Positions 39,886 through 53,400 of a stretch of 64,000 nt of DNA are shown here, piece after piece (the stretch's first letter is position 1; the number at the start of each line of letters is the position of its first letter). Origin of the DNA: Odontesthes bonariensis (Eukaryota > Chordata > Actinopteri > Atheriniformes > Atherinopsidae); the NCBI RefSeq assembly GCF_027942865.1, contig NC_134510.1, forward strand, positions 19,523,209-19,587,208, written 5' to 3'. Under the pieces are notes generated by a model, which saw only the letters and a list, made by a program, of their open reading frames with translations, did no database searches and was not told where the DNA came from. The position numbers were made by a program, and so were the translations under genes.

Positions 39886-40740
39886 GCTTGGGGCAGAAAT
39901 ACGTGAGAGGAACAGGAGGCTGCTCAAACCTCAAGGCGCCTTAGCAGCTCAAAGAAAGCTGTCCTCCTTCACGGCCTGAATTCTGCAGCTTGACTGTAAA
40001 TTGCAGTGGCAGTAGGGGGGGGTTAGTAGATAGATTAGGGGGTTAGTTAGGTTTGTTAGATTAGGTTGGTAAAATAGGTTATTTTAGGACATTAATAAAT
40101 ATATGTTTCACAACAAGGGCCTACTTTTGGAATCTTTACTTAAGTTTGTGTTATTATCTTTCATACTACATGCAACAAGTGTTACTTATTTAGTCAATTT
40201 ATTCATTAGTCCTTTGTTTTATTAAGAAAATCAAACTCACTGAACGTGTCCATGCATTCAAACTGAGCTCTGTTGGTATAAACTTTCCATTAGACATTCT
40301 CTGCAGTGACTCAGAACTTGCCGTAAAGCAGAACGTACGCAATCTGTGACGTCATCACCATTTTTGAACGGCTTTTTAGAACAGATAAGTGAACTTCAAA
40401 AATGCAATATTCAGCCGAGTGTATTTTTTTTTAGTTCCCCCTTTTGAATGCAACTTTCAAATTACTTGACAAAAAATTATATCCTGAGAAAAGTGGATTT
40501 TTAGGGTGCAACCCCCATAGACCCCCATTCATTCTGGACTCGCCCGCGAGCGCCCTCACATGGACAGAGACACCAGTTCAGAAACCGGAAGTTACCGAGA
40601 GTGGCAGTTCTCTTCCATTAGACATTCTCTGGTGCAGAGGCAACTTAACAGACAACCGTTTATCCCGCCCACACTGCTATCCAGCTTCACTAGACCCCTG
40701 TACAGCTTTTTGCTGTACGGGTCTGGCTTGCTAGGCTACT

Positions 40741-41085
40741 GAAGATGTTAATAATTTGTCAAACTTAAGTAGATACAAGTCAATAGAAGACAGAGAAATC
40801 CAACAATGTGGTAATATTTCAATAACTTATTTTTTATGTGAATAATTTGTTAAAACGGACAAAATTAAATGAGAGCCCCAAATTGACCTTTAAGTGAGCC
40901 AAAAACCTTTGATCACTTGTATATTTTTATTCATTTTCCACACACTGTACAAGTTTACCACAGAAAGATGGGTGACTCGTGTCCTCAATGCTAATATTTC
41001 AACAAACCAATTTGGATTTGCTGAAATAGTCACATTGGAAATAAACGTAACAAAAAGAGAACCAGCTGCTTGACAGCTGACGTGT
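40741..41085. other. Spacer / DSCC1 3' UTR
   Basis: AT-rich sequence downstream of the DSCC1 stop (41086). TTTATT at about 40926 reads as AATAAA on the minus strand and is a candidate polyadenylation signal. Confidence 0.45.
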
Positions 41086-44045
41086 TCATGTGGCCACAGG
41101 TCGTCTGGAGTTGAAGACTTTATGCCCGTTTTGCATCGACGATCGAGCGTATTTGGTCAGCAGGGCCCCGGTGGTCTGTTTCTCTCCACACAGGTCACTG
41201 GAGAAGAAGAAGAGAAAGGAACCAGATTAGAAATCAGGTAGCCCACCTGTTGATATCTTTCTTCATTATATTTCCTAAACAGAAAATACTCACTGTATGT
41301 ATGGTGTGATGTCCTCTTCTGTCCATTTCTCTCTGAGTGTGAAGAGGTGGTTGAAGCGCTCCGCTGTGTCCTCTGGGAGATCCTCCACTTGGAGCAGACT
41401 GATAGTTTCTGGGCGGGAGGTGCGGTCCACCAGTGCGACTCCCTGAAAGAATTACAAAGCCACCAGGAAACTAAAACATGGCAACTAATAACTCAACTAC
41501 AAGGACATGCAGGCTGACTTGAGACAAGGATAAACACTTTTAAAAGGGAGTTAAATGTGTGCATCTTTAGTTAAAAAATTCTATTCATTCTGAATCTTCA
41601 TCATATCTCTTGCCCCCAGAATTCTGTATAAAATGAAGACAATCACCTTCAACTGCTCCAGGCTGGTACTCATGCCCTCTGGGACGCTCTGCTGCCAGAC
41701 CTCCTGAAACTCCCTCAGGTTGAACTTGACAGCATTATGCAGCAGCATTAGTGCCGTGCCCCGACACACTCTGTCCTCATATAATGCATAATACACCTCG
41801 TCTGTGCAGAGGAAGGAGGATACATATATTGAGTGAGATTTTACCACCAGTTTACCAATGAAATATCATTGCATCTTCGCAGACTGTTTTCTTTCACCGT
41901 TTTCAGAGTAGCGTTTCCCGTAGCAGTTCAAACAGTGCTCGATCATCTCCCTGCGAATGAGCAAGAGAAAAGAGTCTTTACTCATTTTCAAAAAGAATAA
42001 CCAGCCTTAAAGCAGATGCTCTGGCAGTCACTGACACCTCTTTGGTTATGTGATCTAGAGCTTTCTTTCCCAAATCTTAACTTACCTTAAAACACCTCCG
42101 CTTCAGAGAGGTGTTTCCGCCCTAACCTGAGCAGAAGGATCTCACTTATTAACTTACCTGGGTTCCAGTGGGGCCAGCTCCTGCAGACTGGTTTGAAGGG
42201 GGACCTTGTTGAGGGACCACGACTCAGAATCCACCAGCTGGGTCACATGACCGAGCAGCTTCATCTCATAGTCAAAGTCCAGCACACGCCAGTAGCCTGG
42301 AAGAAAAACAGAAAGACGCCCTCTAAACATCGGCTTGGTATCTCAGAGTAAAATAAACTTCATCACGTGCACATGCCAATGCAGGAATAATAACGAAAAC
42401 ATTTACCGTCTATCTGACAGGCATGGATGGTCTCCAGGTGGGACTTTATCTCTTCTTCACTGGCCTGAATCCTTTCCAACAGATCCTGCAGTGTGTACTG
42501 CCAACAGAGCCAACGGATTACTAACCGATACTATAGCCTCGCAGATATATCCTTTGTAGTAAACATGTTTTAACATGCAAAGTTAATCTAAGCAAAGTCA
42601 TTTTAAATGATACAAGACAAGACAAGAAATAGAAGGTTATCCCCAGAGTAAAGGTTTAAATCGAACTGCTCACAGTGGGATACACCTAGGATTACACAGT
42701 GAGATGTATTCACCCTGTTCTCGGTATTTTCCTCTTGCCCTGCTAAAGCAGGTCCTTCATAAGGATTCTCCATTAAAAGCTTCTTCAGCTTCTTCAGCCT
42801 TGGGCGCTGTTTCCTCAGCTCCCAGTAGCTGTTACAGAATCCCCAGATCTACAACAGAGGCAGGACATCAAACATCAGCTGTAATCATTTGTTCCATAGT
42901 GTGTGTATGTGGAACCAGCTCATCAGTCACAAGAAGACACCTGTGTGTTTGATTTTCAGACCTGAGCGTGAACTACATGAGAGCTGTCCTGGCTGCTGCT
43001 TAGTTGGTCTGGTGTTCTGCATTCTGGTAGAAACAGCAGAAGGTTGGAGGTGTCGGCTATTTTCAGATCATAGGTCTTGTCTCTACTACAAAGTACTGCA
43101 CGCTCATCTTTATCCCCTCGAATGATGAGGCTGGTGACAAGGAAAAATAAGGCAAGGCAAGTTTATTTGTAGAGCACAAATCGTACACAAGGCAATTCAA
43201 AGTGCATTACAGCAACTTAAAATCACAAGAAGGCAAATAAAATCATTCCATAAAACATTAAAAAAAAAATCATTAATTAATTAAATTAAGAGTGAAGAAT
43301 GCAGATAAAATACTTTCAGGTGTCATATGCACAGCTAAACAGAACTGTTTTCAGCCTGGATTTAAACATTGTCAGAGTTGAGGCCTGTCTCACATCTTTT
43401 GGAAGACTGTACCAGATTTTTAACAAGTACAAGTGATAGTTTACCACTCACATGAACATCCATCCTGCTGCTCAGGTGTTACGTGTTGTTGAGCTGCTTT
43501 CAGCTTTAATCATCATCACCTTAAACATTTCCAGAATTAGAAAAAAATTATAGATATTTTTGGGTACTAGGCTTAAATTAGCCTGCTGAAATGATGAGTT
43601 GATTAGTCTTCATCGTCGGATAAAGTGGCAACAACTTTGAAAGTTTATTTAGGCACTTAAAATGCAGAATATCCACTCGTTAGACCTATTGAAATTAGGG
43701 AAATTTGAATAGCATTAAGATTTCAGCATTCTGAAGATGCTATATTCCGAAATCAGTGTTGACACTAAACATAAAATCACAAAAAAACAACAATCAGATC
43801 TTATGAGGAGAACAGAACAACACAGAACATACATGTCCCGTAAGGCGTTTTTAATTCACATTATCAACACTTTACCTTTGGCCAGTTTCGATGTGTTTGC
43901 ACAGCGTGTCGTCCAGCTCCATCAGGCAGTAGTCTGCAGAAGAAACGTTTTCCCCGAATGACAGACAGTGGACTGTTGTGAGTAAATCTTCCTCTTTCAG
44001 CTTGGCAATCTGGAGCGTGGCCTGCACCTCCTCTAACGTTCTCAT
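41086..44045 (-). CDS. DSCC1: Sister chromatid cohesion protein DCC1
   Basis: Subunit of the CTF18-RFC alternative clamp loader (with CTF18 and CTF8), which loads PCNA and promotes cohesion and fork progression in the nucleus. Exons: 44045-43876, 43130-42962, 42848-42714, 42497-42407, 42296-42158, 41950-41898, 41801-41647, 41442-41294, 41197-41086. Sum 1173 bases, 390 residues plus stop (human 393), all phases consistent. Recognisable blocks: ATLQIAKL at the N-terminus, RGDKDERAVLCSRDKTYDLK, SYWELRKQRPRLKKLKKLLM, RIQASEEEI, FDYEMKLL, NAVKFNLREFQEVWQQSVPE (winged-helix part) and LREKWTEEDI near the C-terminus, ending NSRRPVAT. The start MRTLEEV aligns with the family start. It is divergent from MRPL13 with 425 bases between the start codons. 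Confidence 0.95.
43145..43435 (+). repeat. Interspersed repeat (GGCAAGGCAAG family)
   Basis: In DSCC1 intron 1. Starts AAGGCAAGGCAAGTTTATTT, contains GGCAATTCAAAGTGCATTAC and AGCCTGGATTTAAACATTGT, and ends near ACCAGATTTTTAA. This is a very common fish repeat of uncertain class. A shorter relative lies inverted at about 35050-35110. Confidence 0.65.
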
Positions 44046-44470
44046 CTTCGCTTAATAGTTTGGAGAACAAAAGGCCAAACTCCCACAGACGAGACCCCTT
44101 CTACCGAACAACAAATCGACAGTAATGTTACTTTGTCAATTACTATTAACTGTCAAATTTCCCCGCTCTCTCTGTCGCGGAACGGAAGTGAGATCACTAC
44201 GTTTCGATGCGACGTATAAATTACTCCCGAAAACAAAACAGAAAGCCAAATAATTATACGATTTGTTAAAAGGTTGTCTTTCAAATGTACTATGTACAAA
44301 CACGGTGGAATAATAACTTTGCACCACGTCAGTCGAATGAAGATTAGCCTGGAGACACTCCAGGAACAGTGAAGTTTCAGATCGTGTTTCAGCCGAACAA
44401 AATTACCAAACGGACTGCATCTCACGTTGGGGGTCAAATGTTATGAGGATGTGCACGTAGCGTCGTCAAA
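44046..44470. promoter_or_regulatory. Shared divergent promoter of DSCC1 and MRPL13
   Basis: 425 bases between the two start codons, which point away from each other. No long open frame is conserved and there is no TATA box at a plausible position for both genes. An ETS-type core (ACGGAAGTG) is at about 44181. Head-to-head arrangement of two housekeeping genes at this distance usually means a bidirectional promoter. Confidence 0.6.
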
Positions 44471-47400
44471 ATGTCAAGTTTCTCCAGATCTGCTCAGGTA
44501 ATTGTTGTACTTTTTTTTGCCGAACTTTTGTTTTTAACGCGCAGTTTGGACGTATGTACGTGTGAAGTGGCTAATGTGTTCTAGTAGAATAACGGTTAGC
44601 TAACGAACTAGCACCGCTCCGCCAGTCGTTAGGAGAACACCCGAGATTCGAGTGTGTTGTAAACTGTTAACAACAACAATATACGGTGTGCCAGACTTTA
44701 TCATTCTAAAACCGGTACCAATACAAGTTATACGTTGACTTCTCTGTACTGTCATACCTGCCAGGTGAATTCAACCTGAAGAAATGTTTTGTGGATATTT
44801 TGGAGCCAAATATTTACTACAGATGTTTTTTTGTTTGTTTTTTTAAAGATGGAAATACACGATTTATTGGAGTTGATTAAATCTCTCTAGTAGTTGCCTC
44901 CAGTCGTCATTTTTCCTTGTTGCTATATTTGAAAGCAAGTCAGCATGCATTATGTCAGCACCTTGGCCAACTAAACCAGCCAGCTTTTAACGTTATTACC
45001 TATACCTGTATTTTCCTACAACTACGTGTGGAAACTACACGTCTCCCACGAAAATATATCAGTCATATAAAGTACTGCCTCTCATTTGTCCTTTACAGTC
45101 TGATGGTCAATGGCTTGTTGCATTATTAAGTCTACTCTTTTCTTTTTCTTCCCTCAGCAATGGGCGACTTTCGCCCGTTCCTGGCTCCTCATTGATGCCA
45201 GGATGCAGCCGCCTGGCAAGATCGCAACTATGTGTTCTGTTAGATTACAGGGGAAACACAAGCCTATCTACCATGCATTGAGTGAGTAAGGGCTCCATCT
45301 GGATCACAGGAAGCTCATATAAACCACAACTGTAACTGTGACGCTTTTCTGACTTAACAACATCTTACACTACATAAAACCCGCGGTTTAGTGAACACAA
45401 CCATCCTTTGATATATGCTTGTTTTTGTATGAAACGGCCACACGGTGACAGCAGAGGATAAGCTTTCTCATTATTGCCCCTTCAAGTTAAACGCTGAGAA
45501 TCCTAGATGTAGAGTTGAAGATGAATCTTTGTTTCATGTCACTTTTTCTAAAAATTCTCAATCTTAGAAAAATTTTCTCAATCTTTTCAAAAATGTTCAT
45601 TGTATTTCAATCTGTAGAAACTACCCCGTAAAGATGGTAGCGGCAAATCAAGGTGACAAATCTAGCAGCAGCTTGAACACAAAGTAAATATCTGTTCCTT
45701 AAAATGCTAAATATGAGGATGCACGGTTTTATTTTCAGTATCTTAATGGAAACCAAAAATACATATCTCTCATCTCTCATCTCTAACGTAACAGCTCTCA
45801 AATCTGGGCAAAAGTGAGAAATTCCAGGAAATTGCTTAGTCAAGGTGGTGAGTCGTCGGCCGGGACCAGGGGTTTTGCGCGGATAGCGTTCCGTCGGGTG
45901 GGGGTGGGGTGGGGGTGTACTTGGAATGGGACGGGGGCTGTTAGAGCAATAACGAAGCTGTTTAAGAGCTGTAACACTTTTTTATTTACATTAACAACCA
46001 TTAGGTGTCGCAATTCAATGTTATCAATGCTGTCTTTTAATGTCTGAGCCTGGCAAAGCATTATTACTTTTTTTTTTTTTTTTTTGGGAACATTGGCAAG
46101 TGCGAGTTTGCTAAGGCGGCCGCCTTGACTATAATGCGCTGCGGGAAACACTGAATTCCAATTACTTCCTTTAGAGTAAATTTGATTTTTAAAATGTGAA
46201 AACGCTATGTATAAAGCAGAACTCTGCACTGTGCTCACAGGTGACTGTGGAGACCACGTGGTGGTAATAAACTCCAAACACATTGCTTTCTCTGGAAATA
46301 AGTGGGAGCAGAAAGTCTACTCGTCACACACGGAGTAAGTGTATGATACTACCTGCAAATTTATGTCTCTATTTTGCTTGCAGTTTGTCTTTCATCTTCA
46401 GTGCCTTTGAACCATTGTTCCAAGAAAAACAAACAAAAAAATAGGCTAAATAAATGCATCGTGGACAATGCCCTCCGTGATGTTTGGGACAAAGTCACAT
46501 TCTTCTTTGAACTCCTGCTCTGCTCCTCAGTGTAAAGTTCTACATGAAACAATTCAGACGTGATTAAACTGCAGATTCCAGACTTTAATTTAAAGTAATT
46601 TTCATACATTTCAGTTCCACCGTGTAGAAATTACAACACTTTTTATACACAGTCCCTTCATTTCAGGGAGCCGTGATGTCTGAGACAATTGGCTTCCCAG
46701 GTGTTTGATTACAGAGCTGGGCTTATCGCTTCATTAATGGCGGGATAAGATACCTAGACTTGCTTCTTTAACATGATGGAGGACACTGTACAAAATGATT
46801 AGCAAAGGTCGATGTTTCTTTAAAATGTACATCTCCAGTAGTGTGGTACTTTAAAGGGGCACGCAGTAAAGTTTGCATTAAGTGATTGGATATTCCTGAG
46901 CTGGGCGGAAAGGATTAAAATGCTAATGCATTTCTGTTGTTTAAAAGAAAGCAGTTCTTTAGATCCAATCTTGTTCTCTGTAAGACTGACACGGCTTTGT
47001 CTTTTTCCAAAGGTACCCGGGTGGATTTAAACAAGTCACAGCTACGCAGCTTCATCTAAAGGACCCGAAAGCTGTAAGCTGTGTTGCCACACTCTGTTAA
47101 CCTTTTTGGTGTCAGTAGCGTCGCTGCTCCATAACCTGCGCCACATGTTTTCCTCATTCATTATTTATGATTTAAGACCCCACACACAGAGATTAGTACA
47201 CATTTAGTGTGTGCCCACCCGCAGAGCAGAGGAGGCGGTTCCTGGTTTGACACTCATCCCTTTCTTCATACGTATTTGAATATTAATGACTCTTGCAGAG
47301 AAGTGGGATTAAGTGGCAGTGGATTTGCGCTGCTGAAGGTAGCGTTTGCTGTCAGTTTAAGGATAATTCCTGAGATTTTGGTTCTGTTGCATATTCATGG

Positions 47401-50400
47401 TTCCACGGTTCGACTCTTTTCTGGTTTAAAAGAAGTGTCGAGCTCAGCATGACATTAAGATTGATAGTTACGCACAGAGCTTGTTGGTATAAACTAACTA
47501 AGCCAGCTGGAATTGGAACCCTGTGTTCCACACTACATTTATTTTTTTTTATAAAAGGGAGAGTAAAACCACTCAAGAGCCAGTTGTTAAAGCTCTCTGT
47601 TTTTACTTGTATTACTGTCCAGAGACTCAGCACGAACACATCAGTGAACCATGCTTTTGCACCGGAGGACTTTTTCTTCCCCTCATTTTAAACTTGGGAA
47701 ATGTAGTCAAGCAATCAAATTTTGTATTCTGCACTTTAAACCAATCCCCAGCAAATCGCCTAATTTATCCCTTAAGATTGCCGTTTTATTTTGAAAACTG
47801 CGTGTCCGTATGTGTTAGGAACTGTTTTTTAATGAGGGGGATTGAAGCCTACAGACAAGATGAGACAGTCAGGAGCTATTCAGACAAGGACTCGAAAACG
47901 AAAAATCAAAAATAACACTGGTTTTATTTGTCAAACTGAAGTAACACGGAGAGTCTTTGTGTTTTTCAGGTTGTTGATTGACGTTTCACTTCGGCAGTGT
48001 AGAGCTATGTTTGCTTTTACCACAGATAAAAGGCACCGTACACTTAGATTTCCTTGTTTAACGTTAAATCAGGTTATTGTTGTAAATACATATCAGTGTT
48101 TGACTGATCCCAACTAAACAACATGCAAAAATCCTGTTCAGAGATTTCAGAGCACCTCAGGGGCTGCTCCTCTAAACGCTGATCTGCTACACAAAAAAAA
48201 CAACAACAACAAGCCTGTTCAGAATCATTTAACATTCAGCTGCAACAACACAAGAAGAGCTACCCAGCCAAATTTGGTATTTGTTTTCCCACATGCATCT
48301 GGTGTAAGCTAATAACAGGACCGTAAAACTGCGTTTGTAATGTGGGAATCAGGTGAATGAGTTGTTGTGGTCTCCAGTCTGCTGTTGACAGTTCCAGGAG
48401 AGACATTTACTCTGCTGTTGGCTCTGCTGCTGAGGCAGGTTTCACGTCAGTCTGCGGACGCGTGTCCTGATGGTGATTTAGTTAAAGGGAAGTTTGGCAG
48501 GTTGGTGAGCGAAGGGGGGGGGGGGAGTGGAACTGCACAGAGGGAATGGCTTGTCAGCATGGCCTCTTTTCAACATCTCTCTCTAGTAACTCTGTCCAGG
48601 TTGCGTGAGCTGCCTCAAGTCGCAAAACACGGCTGCATTTTAGCGGAAAATGTAAGAAGCACATGGAGTCAGTATGTGAAGGTGGTAATAGACTTTATTT
48701 TATAAGAATAAATTAATTGACTGCACGTCGTGCTTTTCATTTTGTCTCTTCTCTCCAGATTGTGAAGTTGGCGGTTTACGGCATGTTGCCTCGAAATCTG
48801 CACCGGCGCACAATGATGCAGCGATTACACATTTTTCCTGAAGATGTAAGTTCCGTTTCACCTCATCTCTCTCTACTCTTAACTGAGTGTTTTCAGACTG
48901 GAAGAACTTCTTCATAGTTCTTCTAACTATTGGAGGGGCCCCCTTTATTTTATTTTTTTCTGTCCGGGCTCCGGACAACTAGTTTGAGGAAGTCCTTTTG
49001 TAGGGTCTTATTTGAGCTCCTGTCTCTCTGTAGGTTTTCTCACCACATGAGGTAAATCTTCTTTTACATAAAGCGCATTTGTACCAAACCAAGCTTTTCG
49101 AGGCATCTCCAAGTCCAAGTTTTAAGTACAAGCAAAATGAGGGCACATAATGAGATTGGCTACACTGACTCACATTTCACCACCTTTCATCATTGTGCAG
49201 GTTTCCTTAAAAGGAACATATTTTTGGAAAAAAATGTCACTTTTTGAGAGAATATATTTGGTTGTCTGAAGTAACTACCAACTCAAAAACTCACCCCTGG
49301 CATTTTGTTTTGGGCCGTATATACCTCTCAGATTTGCAGAGCGAACTGCGGTCACTTTACAATCTTATTGCCGTTCCCTAAAGGGGATAGAGAATCAAAA
49401 TCGTCTTTTTCACGTTTTTGGTGTTAGTTCTGAGTCTCCCCGCTGTGGAGAGTACACACGAAGTGCCAGCAAGTGTCAGAACCTCTGTTTCAAGTACTCC
49501 CCTTTTTTGAATATCCCCCAGAAAAAGTGCCAATCCGTTTTTGTGAAAAAGTGATGTCCCTTTTTCAGCAATCGCCCCCCCCCACACCCAAATCCACAGC
49601 CACCCCGTTTCAGACACGCCCCTTCGGCAAGAAACAGGAACTGGTGTGCCTTCCAGCGGACTACGATCGTTACATATTCTTCCCCCGGAAAGCAATGTTC
49701 GCGATCAATGGCCTTTATTTATTTTGTACAGCATCCCCTGTACATACAACCGCCGACTTTTCCTTTGCTCTGCGCATTTCACGGAGTACAGTTTCACAAA
49801 CCTTGCACGATTCCGAGCAGGCTTCAGTCGGAATTTTGCTCAGTAGAGGGTCAGTACCGACAGGGACAGACACAGACTGCAGCGAGGTGTGCGCTCCGCT
49901 GAGAAGGTGATCGGCTGCAGCCTCCCATCTATCCATGACCTGCACGTCTCCAGGACTATGGGGCGAGCAGGTCGGATCACAGCTGACCCTTCTCACCCTG
50001 CACATGGACTATTTGCACCACTCCCCTCGGACAGGAGGCTTCGGTCCATTCGGACCAGAACCTCCCGTCACAAAAACAGTTTTTTCCCCCTTGCAGTTGG
50101 ACTTATGAACACTTCATAATCCCCTCATAACCTGCCCCAGTCACTTTACCGTCATTAAAATTGCACTAAAGAAGCTGCACTGTTGTTGCTCTGTATATTG
50201 GATACTGTGTATTGTTGTACACACCTTTTACATTTTATATTCATATATTTTTATTCTTTATTTTTTATTATTATATCCTATGTTACATGTTTGCACCTTA
50301 CGCCGCAGCAAATTCCTAGTTAGTGAACACTGAACACTGTTCACTAACAATGGCAATAAACAAATTCTGATTCTGATGAGCTTTCTTTTCAGTCAGTGTA

Positions 50401-53400
50401 TTACTCTATAGCTCGGTTTTCAGTGAGAGCAAGGGCAGCCAATCAAGCATCGGCAACCGAATAGCGCCAACACCTACCTGCATTTCATAATGAGGTTGCC
50501 AGATAAGCTTTGAAACGACGCCAATAAGGGCAAACGACGCATTCGAAACCCAGCATAGTAACAGCTGTTTCAGAGAGCCTTTTAGGGAGGTTCTGAGCCA
50601 TTACAGACCCAACCAATTTTTTTTGGGCTACATATCACATCACAGAACAAGGATTAATGCCCCATTCAACCATTCTCTATCACCTTTAAAGTTTCACTAT
50701 TTACCTTTTAGGATGGTAGAAGTGCTGATTTCCCCTTTGTCATTGAATGCACCTTGAGAACATCACCGATGGCTGCTGTCACAAGAACGAAAATAGGTGA
50801 AATATTTCCCAAATAAGCAACAGTTTTGAACATTAGCTGCTGAAAACCTAAACATAATACGGAGGTTGAACTGCAGATGGAGGAGCATTTGAGAATTAAC
50901 TCAAAGTGCTACAGATCTCAAAGAGGCAGACCCTGAGGAAGAGGGGGACAGAGTGGAGTCAAGTGGGTCAAATAAAAGGGCATAATTTCTCCTTTGATGT
51001 TACTCTTTCACCTTTGTGGTTCATATGGGCGAATATAAGTTATTTCTTAACACGATTGTCTCCTTCTACCAAGCAGAGTCTACTTAAAGCTAAAGGGTAT
51101 CTACGTGTAAACTGAAAAGATCCCCCGCCTGTGCAGCCGCCCTCAGCTTTACTATGCTTTGCTTCACTTTGCTCTCATGGCTTTGTTTTATTTTTTTGTT
51201 GAAGCTGCTGAGCTAAAAATCCTAAAAGATGTAAGCTACCTGACCGAAAACAGATACCTCCCTCGGGAGGTGGTGTCGACCACAACTGTTTTACAAGTTG
51301 ATATCGCTTTACTACACAGCTTTAAACCCACAAATTCAAGTCTTTTGTGACCAATAATTTTCCTTTCAGTTTAAAAAAAGGAGCCAAACTTGTTGATTTG
51401 AAAGTAAACTCGTGGATTCTGTTACTGGCGCAGTTAAATTTATTTCTTTCTTTCCCTCTGCAGTTCACCACTCAGAGCATTTTAATTGGTTCAGTATTAC
51501 GTCATAACAACCAGAATCTCCCACCACCGCTTCTGAGATGGATTTAAACATAAGAAAGTGCTTGGCAGGGTGTTAATTCATACAAGTGTTCAAATATTGA
51601 CTGATGTAATTACCATCACTGTGAGAACACCGTCATTAATTCCAAGCATTTGTCACAGCAGATCAGATCTTTATATTTTGACTGATAACACATGACTTTG
51701 CAGTGTTAGAATTTAGAGGAGAGATGGCTTTCACTTTCACTATCCTGATAGGATATTTACCAGCTGAACTAAGTGTGAAGTACGCTTCCTGGATTGATTG
51801 GGAATGAGCTTCCTGAGCACGAGAATGTGTTATCTGCAACTGAGAATACTCAGTGTACCGTTGCTTTGAGTACTTTTTGAAAGTTTCCTAGTCTAATCGT
51901 CTGAACATTTGACTTCGCCTTTAGGCTACGGCTACACGAAAACGTTTTTCACTGTAAACGATACTTTTTCTTATCGTTTGGCTGTCGCGGCCACACGGAG
52001 CCGGCGTTCCCACTACCCCAAAACGATAGTTTTTGAGAACGGGTTCCAGAGTGGGAAGATTTGAAAACGGTGTCGTTTCGTTTCCATTGTTACAGCGAAA
52101 ACGGATTTGTTTACATCTGCACAGCCACATGGCTAACGCAGTGACGTATACACATATGTCAGTGACCAGAACAAAAAGCGGCTTCCATTCAAAATCCGGA
52201 AGAAGAAGACAACACAACAAGGACAGACAGCGATCATCATGGACCCCACAACATTGATAGCAGCACTGCTGCAGACACTGCTAACTACAGCGGCGTTGTT
52301 GAAGGAACAACGTGAGCTTCGCGCTGGTAGAAGTAGGGGCGTACACGCATGCGCATTGCTTCTTCTATTGTTCTGGTGTAACCGGTGGGGGTGGCTTACA
52401 GCGCACCTAGAGGTGTTTCGTGTGTACTGCATCGTTTTTCATCGTTTTCGTCTGGACCTGAGTCTTTACAGCAGCGTTGCCGTATGGCCGCAATAATTTT
52501 CGTACCCGTTTTAAAAAAAACCCTCGTTTCGTTTTCGTGTAGCCGTAGCCTTAAATGAACCTGTTGGCAACTATCCAGCTGCAATGAATAACAATGAGAT
52601 CCTTAACACTGGAAAGTGACAGACCCTGACACTTTCCAGCCTCTGAGGAGAATATCTGAATGAAATGAGGTTTCTTTATATATGTTCAATATATTTGCCT
52701 TTTTATTTGCGTGTCCTCCTCATCCTGTTTCCTTTCTTTGGAGCTCTGTGTTCTGCCTAAAATTTCTTCAATGTCTCGTACATCCACCCCCTAATAGGAA
52801 CTGCCAGATGACATTCGAGCCAACCTGACAGAGGAACTTCCTCAGCCCAGAAAGATCCCCAGAAAACTCAGCGAATACAGCCAGGAGGAGATCGATGCCT
52901 TCCCCAGGCTGTGGACTCCGTATGTACACACGCAGGCTATCTTTTTGTGTTTAAATACAAAAATCCCCCCACCCCCCATCTTTGAGGAACTTTGTAACAA
53001 ATAATGAAACACACTTGAAGATCTTTGTGTCTTGTATTGATGAGCCAGACGAACGTGTGCTCTGTTTTTCAGTAGGTGTAGCATAGGTCGACATGTTGCG
53101 ATTCTTTGGATCGTAGATGTTGATCACGTGGTTCTGTGTACTGAAACACACCATCAAGTCAAAGTTTTGGATTGTGCACTGTTATGAAAACCTATTTAGA
53201 AATCATTAGCAGCGATTTAATTCAAGCTGTAGACTTTCACAGCTGAGCCGCATTAGGTGGTGTGTCTCTGTTCATGAGCCAGTGCAGTAAAATGAGTGTG
53301 GATGGATGATTTGGACTGGCTCATTGCCTCATTCTGCGAGAGCTTGTTAGCAGATGACAGTTCAGGCCGTCTTACAGATGCAGCTCCGTATTGTTTTGTC

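Larger units (their letters stand above)
35205..40625. mobile_element. THAP-encoding element with inverted ends, about 5.4 kb
   Basis: The THAP gene at 35873-39885 sits between inverted sequences: 35281-35319 and 40511-40549 match at 37 of 39 positions (TCGCGGGCGAGTCCAGAATG then AATGGGGGTCTATGGGG). Outward, both sides continue with GAGAGTGGCA-type text. Inward, the left flank resembles one half of the MITE at 29007-29642 and the right flank the other half, so the two are relatives. I could not fix the exact termini or a target duplication because both edges run into other repeats. Confidence 0.55.

Noticed and set aside
47449-48117. Overlapping plus-strand frames in MRPL13 intron 4
   Set aside because: Low-complexity translation, no domain, no conserved splice sites.
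52239-52496. Plus-strand 85-codon frame as a gene
   Set aside because: It is the retained transposase start within a Harbinger deletion derivative; the rest is non-coding.
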